Shown: positions 33,336 through 40,807 of the stretch, piece after piece
Layout: every line of letters begins with the position of its first letter
How positions within the stretch are numbered: the stretch's first letter is position 1
NCBI GenBank assembly: GCA_036491115.1
Contig: DASXCQ010000047.1
Coordinates: forward strand, 1 to 64,000
DNA from: DATEPR01 sp036491115
GTDB taxonomy: Bacteria > Actinomycetota > Actinomycetes > Mycobacteriales > Pseudonocardiaceae
Reading direction: 5' to 3'
Length of the DNA stretch: 64,000 nt
Notes under the pieces: model-generated
Told to the model about the DNA's origin: nothing
Seen by the model: only the letters and a program-made list of their open reading frames with translations
The model's database searches: none
Made by a program: the position numbers and the translations under genes

Positions 33336-33761
33336 TCACCTGGTGGCGAACAGCGCCCGCAGCCGGGGCCCGTTGACCTGCACCGCGACGCCGAGCAGCA
33401 GCAGCCCGCAGACGCCCTGTTCGATCTTCAGCCACAGCGGGAACGGGCCGGGCAACGCGATGATCAGGGCGATCACCACCACCATGACCGTGGAGATGAC
33501 GCGCAACCGAAGGTACGCCCGCCGCGAGCCACCCGCAGCGCGTGCCGCGAACAGGGTGGTGAGCAGTGCGCTGGCCACCACGGCGGTGCCGCGGATCCAC
33601 ACCGCGCCGTTCACGGCGGCCGGGTCGTGCCGCATCAGCACGATCGCCGCCAGCGTGACGGCGCTGAGCGCCAGGTAGGCGCCGACGAGCGCCCTGACGC
33701 CACGCAGCGCCATCCGGTCGTGAGTCTGTCCGGTCGAGGTCATCCGAGTCGCTGTGTTCAT
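33336..33761 (-). CDS. Small integral membrane protein
   Basis: 141 residues with four predicted transmembrane helices (VGAYLALSAVTLAAIVLM, GTAVVASALLTTLFAARAA, ISTVMVVVIALIIALPG, EQGVCGLLLLGVAVQV). The positively charged C-terminal NGPRLRALFATR is probably cytoplasmic. The ATG at 33761 starts after a Ser-rich noncoding stretch. No domain is recognised; the size and topology resemble actinobacterial proteins of unknown function. Confidence 0.7.
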   Translation of the reverse strand: MNTATRMTSTGQTHDRMALRGVRALVGAYLALSAVTLAAIVLMRHDPAAVNGAVWIRGTAVVASALLTTLFAARAAGGSRRAYLRLRVISTVMVVVIALIIALPGPFPLWLKIEQGVCGLLLLGVAVQVNGPRLRALFATR

Positions 33762-33902
33762 GCCAAGAGCGTCGCAACGCGGCCCCCACCGCGACATCGC
33801 CCGATCAGCCAGGCAGCGGCTGACCCGAGGGCCGACCCATCCACCGATCGGTTGACCACCGTCCGCTGTTTGTCCCCGCGCCGGGTCGGGCAGTCCCACG
33901 AC

Positions 33903-34874
33903 ATGACCGGTTTCGGCTACACATTGATGACCGAACAAGCGGGTCCGCAGGCCCTGGTCGAGCATGCCGGCGCCGCCGAGGCCGCCGGGTTCGACTTCGA
34001 GGTGATCAGCGACCACTACTCGCCGTGGCTGGCCGCCCAGGGCCACGCTCCGTACGCGTGGAGCGTGCTCGGCGCGGTGAGCCAGGTCACCGAACGGGTC
34101 GACCTGATGACATACGTGACCTGCCCCAGCCAGCGCTACCACCCCGCCGTCGTGGCGCAGAAGGCCGCGACGGTGCAACTGCTGTCCGGTGGCCGGTTCA
34201 CGCTCGGCCTGGGTGCCGGCGAGAACCTGAACGAGCACGTGATCGGCACCGGTTGGCCGCCGGTCAACGTGCGGCACGAGATGCTGGTCGAGGCGCTCAC
34301 GATCATCGCCGAACTCTTCGACGGCACTCACGTCAACTACCGGGGCAAGCACTTCACGGTCGACTCGGCGAAACTGTGGGACGTGCCGGAACGCCGGGTG
34401 CCGATCGCCACCGCGGTGTCCGGCCGGCAGTCGATCGAGGCGGCCGCACCCCGGTCGGACGCGATGATCGCGGTGCAGCCGGACGCCGACCTGGTGCGGA
34501 TGTGGGACTCGCTGTCCACCGAGTCGGACCAGCGCAAGATCGCGCAGCTGCCGATCTGCTGGGACGTCGACCGGGCCGAGGCCGTCCGGCGGGCGCACGA
34601 CCAGTTCCGCTGGTTCGCCGGCGGCTGGAAGGTGAACGCGGAGCTGCCCGGCCCGGACGCGTTCGCGGCGGCCACCCAGTTCGTCACGCCGGAGGACGTC
34701 GCGGCGAGCATCCCGTGCGGCCCCGACCCGGACGGGATCGTGTCGGCCGTCGAACAGTTCGGCAAGGCCGGTTTCACGGACGTCGCGCTGGTCCAGATCG
34801 GCGGTGACCACCAACGGGACTTCTTCTCGTTCGCGGAACGGGAACTGCTGCCCGCGTTGCGCGCGATCGGCTGA
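33903..34874 (+). CDS. LLM-class F420-dependent oxidoreductase
   Basis: 323-residue luciferase-like TIM barrel of the F420-dependent glucose-6-phosphate dehydrogenase subgroup (TIGR03557-like). FGYTLMTEQAGPQALVEHAGAAEAAGFDF at the N-terminus, SDHYSPW, RVDLMTYVTCPSQRYHPAVVAQKAATVQLLSGGRFTLGLGAGENLNEHV split over the core, and WKVNAELPGPDAF are typical. It likely transfers hydride to or from coenzyme F420, a hallmark of actinobacteria. The endonuclease-like gene follows after 5 bp. Confidence 0.9.
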   Translation: MTGFGYTLMTEQAGPQALVEHAGAAEAAGFDFEVISDHYSPWLAAQGHAPYAWSVLGAVSQVTERVDLMTYVTCPSQRYHPAVVAQKAATVQLLSGGRFTLGLGAGENLNEHVIGTGWPPVNVRHEMLVEALTIIAELFDGTHVNYRGKHFTVDSAKLWDVPERRVPIATAVSGRQSIEAAAPRSDAMIAVQPDADLVRMWDSLSTESDQRKIAQLPICWDVDRAEAVRRAHDQFRWFAGGWKVNAELPGPDAFAAATQFVTPEDVAASIPCGPDPDGIVSAVEQFGKAGFTDVALVQIGGDHQRDFFSFAERELLPALRAIG

Positions 34875-34879
34875 CGGCG

Positions 34880-35467
34880 GTGTCGATCGACGAACTGCTC
34901 CGCCGCTACGGCACGACCTACGCGGACGAGGCGGGCATCCGGCTGCGTGACCAGCCCGCACCGCTCTATCAGCTGTTGGTGCTGACGACGCTGCTGTCGG
35001 TCCGCATCAAGGCGGACATCGCGGTGGCGGCAGCCCGCGAACTGTTCCGGGCGGGCTGGCGGACACCGAGGAAGATGGCGGATTCGACGTGGCAGCAACG
35101 GGTTGACGCCCTGGGTCGGGCGCATTACGTGCGCTACGACGAGAGCACGGCGACCAGCCTCGGCGAGGGTGCGCAGCGGGTGTTGGACGTCTATCGCGGC
35201 GACCTGCGCCGGATGCGCGCCGACGTCGCCACGCTGCGCCGGTCGTTGACGGAGTTCCGGCGCATCGGCCCGACCGGTGCGCACATCTTCTGCCGCGAGG
35301 TCCAGGTGGTCTGGCCAGAACTGCGGCCCTACTTCGACGACCGCGCTCTCTCCACCGCGGCCGATCTCGGCCTGCCGACCGACCCGCAGCGGCTCGCCTC
35401 CCGCGTCGCACCCGAGGACGTCGGCCGGCTGGCCGCGGCGCTGGTGCGGCGGGGTCTGGACCGCTGA
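34880..35467 (+). CDS. Endonuclease III-like / HhH-GPD-related protein
   Basis: 195 residues, GTG start, related in length and pattern to actinobacterial endonuclease-III-like proteins: LYQLLVLTTLLSVRIKADIAVAAARELFRAGWRTPRKMADS (helical N-lobe), then LRRSLTEFRRIGPTGAHIFCREVQVVWPELRPYFDDRA. The helix-hairpin-helix is degenerate (RIGPTGA) and no clear catalytic Lys or FeS cluster Cys set is seen, so DNA glycosylase activity is uncertain. It is probably co-transcribed with the F420 enzyme. Confidence 0.65.
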   Translation: MSIDELLRRYGTTYADEAGIRLRDQPAPLYQLLVLTTLLSVRIKADIAVAAARELFRAGWRTPRKMADSTWQQRVDALGRAHYVRYDESTATSLGEGAQRVLDVYRGDLRRMRADVATLRRSLTEFRRIGPTGAHIFCREVQVVWPELRPYFDDRALSTAADLGLPTDPQRLASRVAPEDVGRLAAALVRRGLDR

Positions 35468-35468
35468 G

Positions 35469-35804
35469 CTACGAGCGGCCCAGGGCGTGGGCCAGTTCCG
35501 CCTTGGTCATGGTCGAGCGGCCCTTGATGTTGCGCTGCCTGGCCTCGTTGTACAGCTGGTCCCTGGTCGGCCCGCCGGGGCCGAGGCGCTTGCCGGCGCG
35601 GTGGCCGCCGCGCTGCTGGGGCGACATGTCGTTCAGCGAGGTGCGGCTGGCCTGTTTCGACTCGCCCGACCGCGCGCGGTTCTTGTTCACCGTGCGCGCG
35701 GCGATCTCCTCGGCCCGCCCCTCGCCGGCGCCGTGCTCCCGCTCGCCGGACTTGATGTGCTCGTACTGACGTTCCCGCTTGTCACTCCACGCCTGCTGCG
35801 GCAT
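35469..35804 (-). CDS. Small basic protein with Rho-N/SAP-like C-terminus
   Basis: 111 residues, rich in Arg, Lys, Gln and Glu, mostly without hydrophobic core in the first 75 (QAWSDKRERQYEHIKSGE, AARTVNKNRARSGESKQASRTS). The last 35 (PTRDQLYNEARQRNIKGRSTMTKAELAHALGR) match the short Rho-N/SAP-like helix-extended-loop-helix motif that binds nucleic acid. Similar actinobacterial proteins are annotated as plasmid-stabilisation-like. The ATG has GGGAGG upstream. Confidence 0.78.
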   Translation of the reverse strand: MPQQAWSDKRERQYEHIKSGEREHGAGEGRAEEIAARTVNKNRARSGESKQASRTSLNDMSPQQRGGHRAGKRLGPGGPTRDQLYNEARQRNIKGRSTMTKAELAHALGRS

Positions 35805-35833
35805 CGGTGCACCTCCCTGTAGTACCAACGGTT

Positions 35834-36205
35834 TTACTGACGGGGCCGGCCGGCGTCCTCCGGCAGCACCCGAGTGGGTGGCGGCACGACGTCCGGCGGG
35901 AAACCGTGCCTGGCCAGGCGCACCAACACCAGATCCCGTGCCGAGCCGAGCGTGTAGAACAGGCCCAGCAACAGCCCGAGCACCAGAACGCCCGCGATCA
36001 TCCACACGGGAACGGGCGTGAACAGCCACAGCAGGACGAACGCGGCCGCCACCACCGGCAGCGCCTGCACCACGACCCGCGCCGCGTGCCTGGCCAACCA
36101 GGTCGGGCCCGTCGTGTCGTGTCGAACCCACTCACGATAGCGGTCGGGCAGGCGGCCGCCGTAGGTGTACCACAGCCACCTACCCGGATCCGGCCGGTCC
36201 GTCAT
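35834..36205 (-). CDS. DUF5313-family membrane protein
   Basis: 123 residues with the family start DRPDPGRWLWYTYGGRLPDRYREWVRHDTTGPTWLARH and two membrane helices (VVVQALPVVAAAFVLLWLFTPVPVW, MIAGVLVLGLLLGLFYTL). A short cytoplasmic tail follows. This family is confined to actinobacteria and has no known function. Its start overlaps the stop of the upstream small gene by 4 bp, indicating an operon. Confidence 0.8.
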   Translation of the reverse strand: MTDRPDPGRWLWYTYGGRLPDRYREWVRHDTTGPTWLARHAARVVVQALPVVAAAFVLLWLFTPVPVWMIAGVLVLGLLLGLFYTLGSARDLVLVRLARHGFPPDVVPPPTRVLPEDAGRPRQ

Positions 36206-36390
36206 CGGTTGCGCTCCGCCCGCCGTTCCGCTCCGGTCTCGCCTGCGTAGCCCTGGTCGTCACCGGAGGCCCGGCCGACGTAGCTGGTGCTCCTGTCGGG
36301 CTGCGCCGGATCGTGCTGCACGTCGGCCTCGCGGCCGGATTCCTGTGCCCTGGTCCGTCCGGTGAACAGCCGCTTCAGTGCTCCCCACAT
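36202..36390 (-). CDS. Small hydrophilic conserved protein
   Basis: 62 residues beginning MWGALKRLFTGRTRAQESG, an amphipathic basic helix, then a hydrophilic, probably disordered tail (DRSTSYVGRASGDDQGYAGETGAE). It overlaps the DUF5313 gene by 4 bp and is likely translated with it. No family is recognised. Confidence 0.55.
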   Translation of the reverse strand: MWGALKRLFTGRTRAQESGREADVQHDPAQPDRSTSYVGRASGDDQGYAGETGAERRAERNR

Positions 36391-36469
36391 GTCCGTTGTC
36401 TACCCACCGCGGCCGCTCGGCGAACATCGCGACGGCTGTGAACGGCCGACGTGGCGTGCGGTCGAGCGT

Positions 36470-36601
36470 GAGCGGTTGCCACCAGCCGCCCGGGGCATCC
36501 ACCTCCGGGACGCCACCGATCGTGTCGGCGTGTCCCAGCTGCGGGTCTCCCGCCTGCTCGCCGCATCCTTGCGGACGCTCCGGTCGGAACTCAGCCAGTG
36601 G
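36470..36601 (+). pseudogene. Remnant of a sigma-70 region 4 (SigB/SigF-like)
   Basis: A stretch in one plus-strand frame reads RERLPPAARGIHLRDATDRV followed by GVSQLRVSRLLAASLRTLR. The second part closely resembles the DNA-binding end of SigB/SigF/SigG-type sigma factors (GVSQMHVSRLLxRxLxxLR). No region 2 or 3 and no plausible start are found in frame upstream, so it is a decayed fragment, or at most a small orphan. It lies between two minus-strand genes and overlaps the end of the proline-rich gene. Confidence 0.45.
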
Positions 36602-36770
36602 CGCGGCTCGGTCCCGGTCCCGGCTCCGGCGGCAGTGGGTCGGGGTCGGGCGGGAGTGGCCGCGGATCGGGCGACGGGATCGGGTCCGGCATCGGCGGGT
36701 CGGGCACCGGGCCCGGGGGCATCGGCGGCGCGGACAACCTGGGCAGTGCGGACAGCTCTGGTTCCGGCAT
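36591..36770 (-). CDS. Small proline-rich protein
   Basis: 59 residues starting MPEPELSALPRL. About 40% of the residues are proline, in PxP repeats (PDPPMPDPIP, DPDPLPPEPGPGP). The ATG has a strong GAGGAGG Shine-Dalgarno sequence at good spacing and the gene begins 11 bp after the acyl-CoA dehydrogenase stop, so it is likely translated in the same operon. It is probably disordered. No known family. Confidence 0.5.
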   Translation of the reverse strand: MPEPELSALPRLSAPPMPPGPVPDPPMPDPIPSPDPRPLPPDPDPLPPEPGPGPSRATG

Positions 36771-36781
36771 GGTGATCCTCC

Positions 36782-37957
36782 TCAGACGAACGCGCTCAAT
36801 CCGGTGATGGCGCGGCCGACGATCAGGGTGTTGATCTCCCGCGTTCCCTCGTAGGAGTACAGCGCCTCGGCGTCGGCGACGAACCGGCCGATGTCGTAGT
36901 CCAGCACGATTCCGTTGCCCGCCAACAGTTCTCGGGCCCACCCGACCACCTCTCGCATCCTCGTCGTGCAGTACGCCTTGGCCAGCGCGGAATGCTCGTC
37001 CCGGTAGGTGCCGGCGTCCTGGAGTTGGGCCAGTCGCGCCACCATGCCCAGCGACGCCGTCGTGTTGCCCAGCATCCGCACCAGTAGGTCCTGGACGAGT
37101 TGGAACGACCCGATCGGCCGGCCGAACTGTTCGCGTTCGGTGGCGTAGTCCAGCGCGATCTCGTACGCGGCCAGCATCACGCCGACCGACTGCCATGCCA
37201 CGCCACTGCGGGTCCGGCGCAGGATCACCGCCGTGTCCTTGAACGAGGTGGCGTCCGGCAGCCGGTTCGCCTCGGGCACCCGGCAGTCCGCGAGCGTGAT
37301 GTCGGCGTTCTGCGTGGTCCGCAGCGCGATCTTGTTCTCGATCTTGGTCGTGGTGAAGCCGGGTGTCCCCCGCTCCACGACGAAACCCTTGACCTGGTCG
37401 TCGGACTCGTCTCTGGCCCACACCACCACGAGGTCGGCGAACGTGCCGTTGCCGATCCACCGCTTGGCCCCGTTGACCAGCCAGTCGTCGCCGTCCCGGC
37501 GGGCGGTGGTGCGCAGGCCGGCGGCCACGTCCGACCCGCCCCGCGGCTCGGTCAGTGCGAACGCGCCGATCAGCTCCATCCGGCCCATCGCCGGCAGCCA
37601 CCGCTCACGCTGCTCGTCGGACCCGCAGGCCGCGATGCTGCCCATCGCCAGGCCGGTGTGGACACCGTAGAAGGTGGCCAGCGACGGGTCGGTGCGGGCC
37701 ATCTCCAGCGCGAGATAACCGCTGAGCAGGCTGCTCGCCGATGGTTCGCCCGCCACCGGACAGGACAGCCGGGCGATGTCGAGCTCCGCGTAACCCTTGA
37801 TCAGCTCCATCGGGAACTCGGCCCTGGCCCAGTAGTCGTTGGCGATCGGCGCCACTTCTGTCCGGAGGAACTCCCGGACCCGGCCCAGTATCCGCCGTTC
37901 ATCCGGGGAGAGCAGTTCCTCGAACCGGTAGAAGTCCCCGATCAGCGGATCGGCCAT
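36782..37957 (-). CDS. Acyl-CoA dehydrogenase (glutaryl-CoA dehydrogenase-like)
   Basis: 391-residue flavoprotein. Signatures are AFALTEPRGGSDVA (FAD/substrate loop), WLVNGAKRWIGNGTFAD, REQFGRPIGSFQLVQ and the catalytic Glu in YSYEGTREINTLIVGRAITG, all as in glutaryl-CoA dehydrogenase-type enzymes. It oxidises an acyl-CoA in the cytoplasm. The substrate cannot be read from sequence. It is followed by the small proline-rich gene. Confidence 0.92.
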   Translation of the reverse strand: MADPLIGDFYRFEELLSPDERRILGRVREFLRTEVAPIANDYWARAEFPMELIKGYAELDIARLSCPVAGEPSASSLLSGYLALEMARTDPSLATFYGVHTGLAMGSIAACGSDEQRERWLPAMGRMELIGAFALTEPRGGSDVAAGLRTTARRDGDDWLVNGAKRWIGNGTFADLVVVWARDESDDQVKGFVVERGTPGFTTTKIENKIALRTTQNADITLADCRVPEANRLPDATSFKDTAVILRRTRSGVAWQSVGVMLAAYEIALDYATEREQFGRPIGSFQLVQDLLVRMLGNTTASLGMVARLAQLQDAGTYRDEHSALAKAYCTTRMREVVGWARELLAGNGIVLDYDIGRFVADAEALYSYEGTREINTLIVGRAITGLSAFV

Positions 37958-38078
37958 CGCCGCTACCTCCTCGCGCCCGTTCTGCCATTCGGGCTACCCA
38001 GGAGGGAGCCGGACAAACAGTTTGATTCCGCACTCACCTGGGTAGGCGACAGACGAGTCACGGATTCGGGAGGAAGTC

Positions 38079-38774
38079 ATGACGACTGTCGGACCTCGCG
38101 CGCGTCCTGGGCGGCACCCGGTCTTCTGGGTGCACCGGATCGGCTGCGTAGTGGTGGCGTTGGTCCTGTGGGCATTCGCCGTCCTCGGTTTCCTCAGCGG
38201 CACCGGGTTCTTCGACACGCACGGCGCGACAGTGCTGGGCATGACCAGCAACGGCCTGCTGTCGCTGGTGTCGCTCGTGGTCGGTGGGGTGCTGGTGGGC
38301 GCTGCCGTGTTCGGCGGCCGGGCCGCGTCCACGACGTCGGTGGTGGTCGGCGCGCTGTTCGTCCTGTCCGGACTGCTGAACCTGATCGCGCTGGTGCACC
38401 CGAACCTCAACCTGTTGGCGTTCACCATGCCGAACGTGGTGTTCAGCCTGGTCGTCGGCCTGGTGCTGCTCTGCGTCGGCCTGTACGGCAGGGCCAGCGG
38501 CCAACTCCCGGCGGACAACCCGTACCGGCAGGCACGCGGCGGCGACAACCCGGTGTCCCGGCTGTGGCACGGCGAAGCCCTCGCCCAGGAACCGATGGTG
38601 GACGAGCGGACCGCGCAGCGGCGGATCGAGGAGACGACAGCAGCGGCGAAGGCCGAATACGCCTTCGCCCAGGGCACCGCGACACCAGAACAGGAAGAGC
38701 AGGTCCTGAACGACGCGCAACGCAGGGCGACCGAACAGCGCAGGCGGGCGTGGCGTAGCGCGCGTTCCGGCTGA
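38079..38774 (+). CDS. DUF4383-domain membrane protein
   Basis: 231 residues. Four membrane helices occupy residues about 18-140 (IGCVVVALVLWAFAVLGFL, GLLSLVSLVVGGVLVGAAVF, TSVVVGALFVLSGLLNLIALV, NVVFSLVVGLVLLCVGLYG), the DUF4383 region. A hydrophilic C-terminal part (NPYRQARGGDNPVSRLWHGE onward) is predicted to be helical. The family is common in actinobacteria with no known function. Confidence 0.82.
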   Translation: MTTVGPRARPGRHPVFWVHRIGCVVVALVLWAFAVLGFLSGTGFFDTHGATVLGMTSNGLLSLVSLVVGGVLVGAAVFGGRAASTTSVVVGALFVLSGLLNLIALVHPNLNLLAFTMPNVVFSLVVGLVLLCVGLYGRASGQLPADNPYRQARGGDNPVSRLWHGEALAQEPMVDERTAQRRIEETTAAAKAEYAFAQGTATPEQEEQVLNDAQRRATEQRRRAWRSARSG

Positions 38775-38804
38775 ATCCTCGGCGACCTCACCATCACGCC
38801 GTGG

Positions 38805-39452
38805 TTGGGTCGCCGGGTGGACGGCGGATCCATCGACGTGCGGTCGGCGCACCGCAATCACCAGGCGTTCTGGCGTCAGCTCGCCCGGGTGTGCGACGGT
38901 GCTGCCCTTGAGGTGCCCGGCGGGCTGCTGGTCGCGACCGGCGGACGCGTTCGCGCTGGGCCGTGGCGTCGAACGGCAACCGCCGGACCGATGCTGACCA
39001 TGCCCGTCGACGGTGCGGTGCCGCCACCGGAGACACCGCTGATCATGACGACCGCCGGCGACGTGGCCGATCTACGTGCCTTCGTGGACTGCGCCGCCGC
39101 CGGCTACCGGATGGACCCCGCACTGCTCAAGCCGGTCGCTCACCGACGCGCGTTGGCCGACGACAGTCTTCGGTTCCACCTGGGCCGGATCGACGGCCGA
39201 TGTGTCGCGGTCAGCGTCGGACTGCGGTGCGCCGAGACGATCGGGGGATATTTCGTCGCCGTGCGGCGGGGCTACCGGCGGCGTGGCTTCGGCGCGGCGA
39301 TCACGTCGCACGCGATCCAGGACGGCGGTGTCGGCACCGCCGTCCTGCAGGCGACGTCACCGGCCTATCCGCTGTACGTCGGCATGGGCTTCACCAAGGT
39401 CGCCGACCATCACCTGTGCGACCTGCCAGCCGGTCAGACGCCCACGCCGTAG
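38805..39452 (+). CDS. GNAT-family N-acetyltransferase
   Basis: About 215 residues. The acetyl-CoA-binding motif is VRRGYRRRGFGAAITSHAI (RxxGxG type) at about residues 150-170, followed by ATSPAYPLYVGMGF, the conserved final helix and strand. The N-terminal half is a weakly conserved extension. The start is uncertain: TTG at 38805, GTG at 38817 and later ATGs are possible. Its end overlaps the convergent membrane-protein gene. Confidence 0.75.
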   Translation: MGRRVDGGSIDVRSAHRNHQAFWRQLARVCDGAALEVPGGLLVATGGRVRAGPWRRTATAGPMLTMPVDGAVPPPETPLIMTTAGDVADLRAFVDCAAAGYRMDPALLKPVAHRRALADDSLRFHLGRIDGRCVAVSVGLRCAETIGGYFVAVRRGYRRRGFGAAITSHAIQDGGVGTAVLQATSPAYPLYVGMGFTKVADHHLCDLPAGQTPTP

Positions 39453-40057
39453 GCGAGGAAGAACACCGCCGCGACGATGGCGGTCAGCCCGGCACCCAGT
39501 GCGACGTCCCGCGCGCCGTCGACCCGGCGCCACAGGGTCACACCGACCAGGACGAGCCCGACGACGCCGATCACCGTCCAGTAGAACCGCCCGGTCGTGG
39601 CGGAGATCCTGACCAGGCCGTAGGCACATTCGCCGAGCGCGATGCCGCCCAGCAGCGCGGCCCCCAGAGCCGCCCGCCGGCGCCGTTCCCGCAGCCACGC
39701 GGCGACGCCGACCAACGGTCCCGCGATGACACCGACGACACCGAAGAACAGCGGGTGGTAGGTGAAGCCGCGCAGCGCCGACACCGCTGTGTAGCCGAGC
39801 ACCAGGCACCCGAAGCTCACGGCGCCGAACACCGCGGACGGCGCGGTCCGCTCGTGCAGCAGCCAGATGATCAGGGCTGTCAACAGGGTCCAGCCGCTGA
39901 CCGAGTTGGCCAGCGGTCGCAACGGATCCGGCAGCAGACCCTGCGCGAACGACGTGGCACCGCCGAGCACCAGGCTCGCCGCGACGACGGCGACCGACTC
40001 GCCGGCGGTGCGCTGCCAGCCGCCGCTCCGGGTCAACGTCCATGGTGGACATCCCAT
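39434..40057 (-). CDS. Integral membrane protein (DUF6518-like)
   Basis: 207 residues with about six membrane helices (SVAVVAASLVLGGATSF, GWTLLTALIIWLL, AVFGAVSFGCLVLGYTAVSAL, FFGVVGVIAGPLVGVAAWL, and two at the end). The ATG overlaps the stop of the upstream FhuF-like gene (TGATG), so the two are co-translated. The family name is from memory and the function is unknown. Confidence 0.65.
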   Translation of the reverse strand: MGCPPWTLTRSGGWQRTAGESVAVVAASLVLGGATSFAQGLLPDPLRPLANSVSGWTLLTALIIWLLHERTAPSAVFGAVSFGCLVLGYTAVSALRGFTYHPLFFGVVGVIAGPLVGVAAWLRERRRRAALGAALLGGIALGECAYGLVRISATTGRFYWTVIGVVGLVLVGVTLWRRVDGARDVALGAGLTAIVAAVFFLAYGVGV

Positions 40058-40779
40058 CAGCCGAGCACGCAGTCCCCGCACACCGCGGCCCGACCACCGC
40101 CGGGTGACGCCTGGTAGATCAGGCAACAGCTGCGTCGCCGGAACCTGCCGTCCGCACCACGGACACCCGTTCCACGCAGCGGCGGCGCGTCCAGCAACTC
40201 GTCGGCCAGGGCGATCGCGCGCGACGCCAGGTCGGGCCTGGCCGCGCCGATCATGGCGGCCGCGCCGTTCACCGCCGACGCGACGTTGCCCCACAACACC
40301 TGCCGCGACACCGAGAACACCGCGACGGCGTCCACCAGTCGCTCCAGGAACTCCAGCAGTTCGACCGCCGAATCGACGGACCGCCCGCTCATCGCGAGCG
40401 GAAACGCTCCGCCCAACCCGTCCCGCCACCACATGTCGAACGCCGGAAACCGACCGCTGTGCACGGCCACGGCCAGGGACGGGGCGACCAGCCGCGCGGC
40501 CACGCCCAGGTGCGCCACCGACGCGGCCACCCGCACCGACGTGGCAAGGGACGCGCCCACATCGGTGACCCGATCCGACAACACCGTGGGATCGGCCACC
40601 AGTTCCGACACCGGCCGCCACGGCGGACCCGGCGCCACACCGCTCTCGACGGCGAAGAACGGGCCCCAGCCGCTGACCTCCGCCATCGACCCGGACACGA
40701 CCGCACGATACGGCAGGCCGGGCAGACAGGCGACATCGGCGACGCCTGGACGGGCGCCGCCGATGTCCTCCTGGATCAC
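40057..40779 (-). CDS. FhuF-like (2Fe-2S) protein, putative ferric-siderophore reductase
   Basis: 240 residues, GTG start preceded by GGGGAGG. The C-terminus RRSCCLIYQ...AVCGDCVLG has the CC-x(n)-C-x2-C arrangement that holds the [2Fe-2S] cluster in FhuF reductases of ferric siderophores. The rest is helical with few motifs, as usual for the family. Its partner gene encodes a membrane protein, so the unit may act at the membrane in iron release. Confidence 0.78.
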   Translation of the reverse strand: MIQEDIGGARPGVADVACLPGLPYRAVVSGSMAEVSGWGPFFAVESGVAPGPPWRPVSELVADPTVLSDRVTDVGASLATSVRVAASVAHLGVAARLVAPSLAVAVHSGRFPAFDMWWRDGLGGAFPLAMSGRSVDSAVELLEFLERLVDAVAVFSVSRQVLWGNVASAVNGAAAMIGAARPDLASRAIALADELLDAPPLRGTGVRGADGRFRRRSCCLIYQASPGGGRAAVCGDCVLG

Positions 40780-40807
40780 CGGCCTCCCCGCTGGTGACCC
40801 TGCGCGG

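Noticed and set aside
36598..36807. A Gly/Ser-rich 69-codon plus-strand frame
   Set aside because: It is the antisense of the proline-rich gene, which has a much better ribosome binding site.
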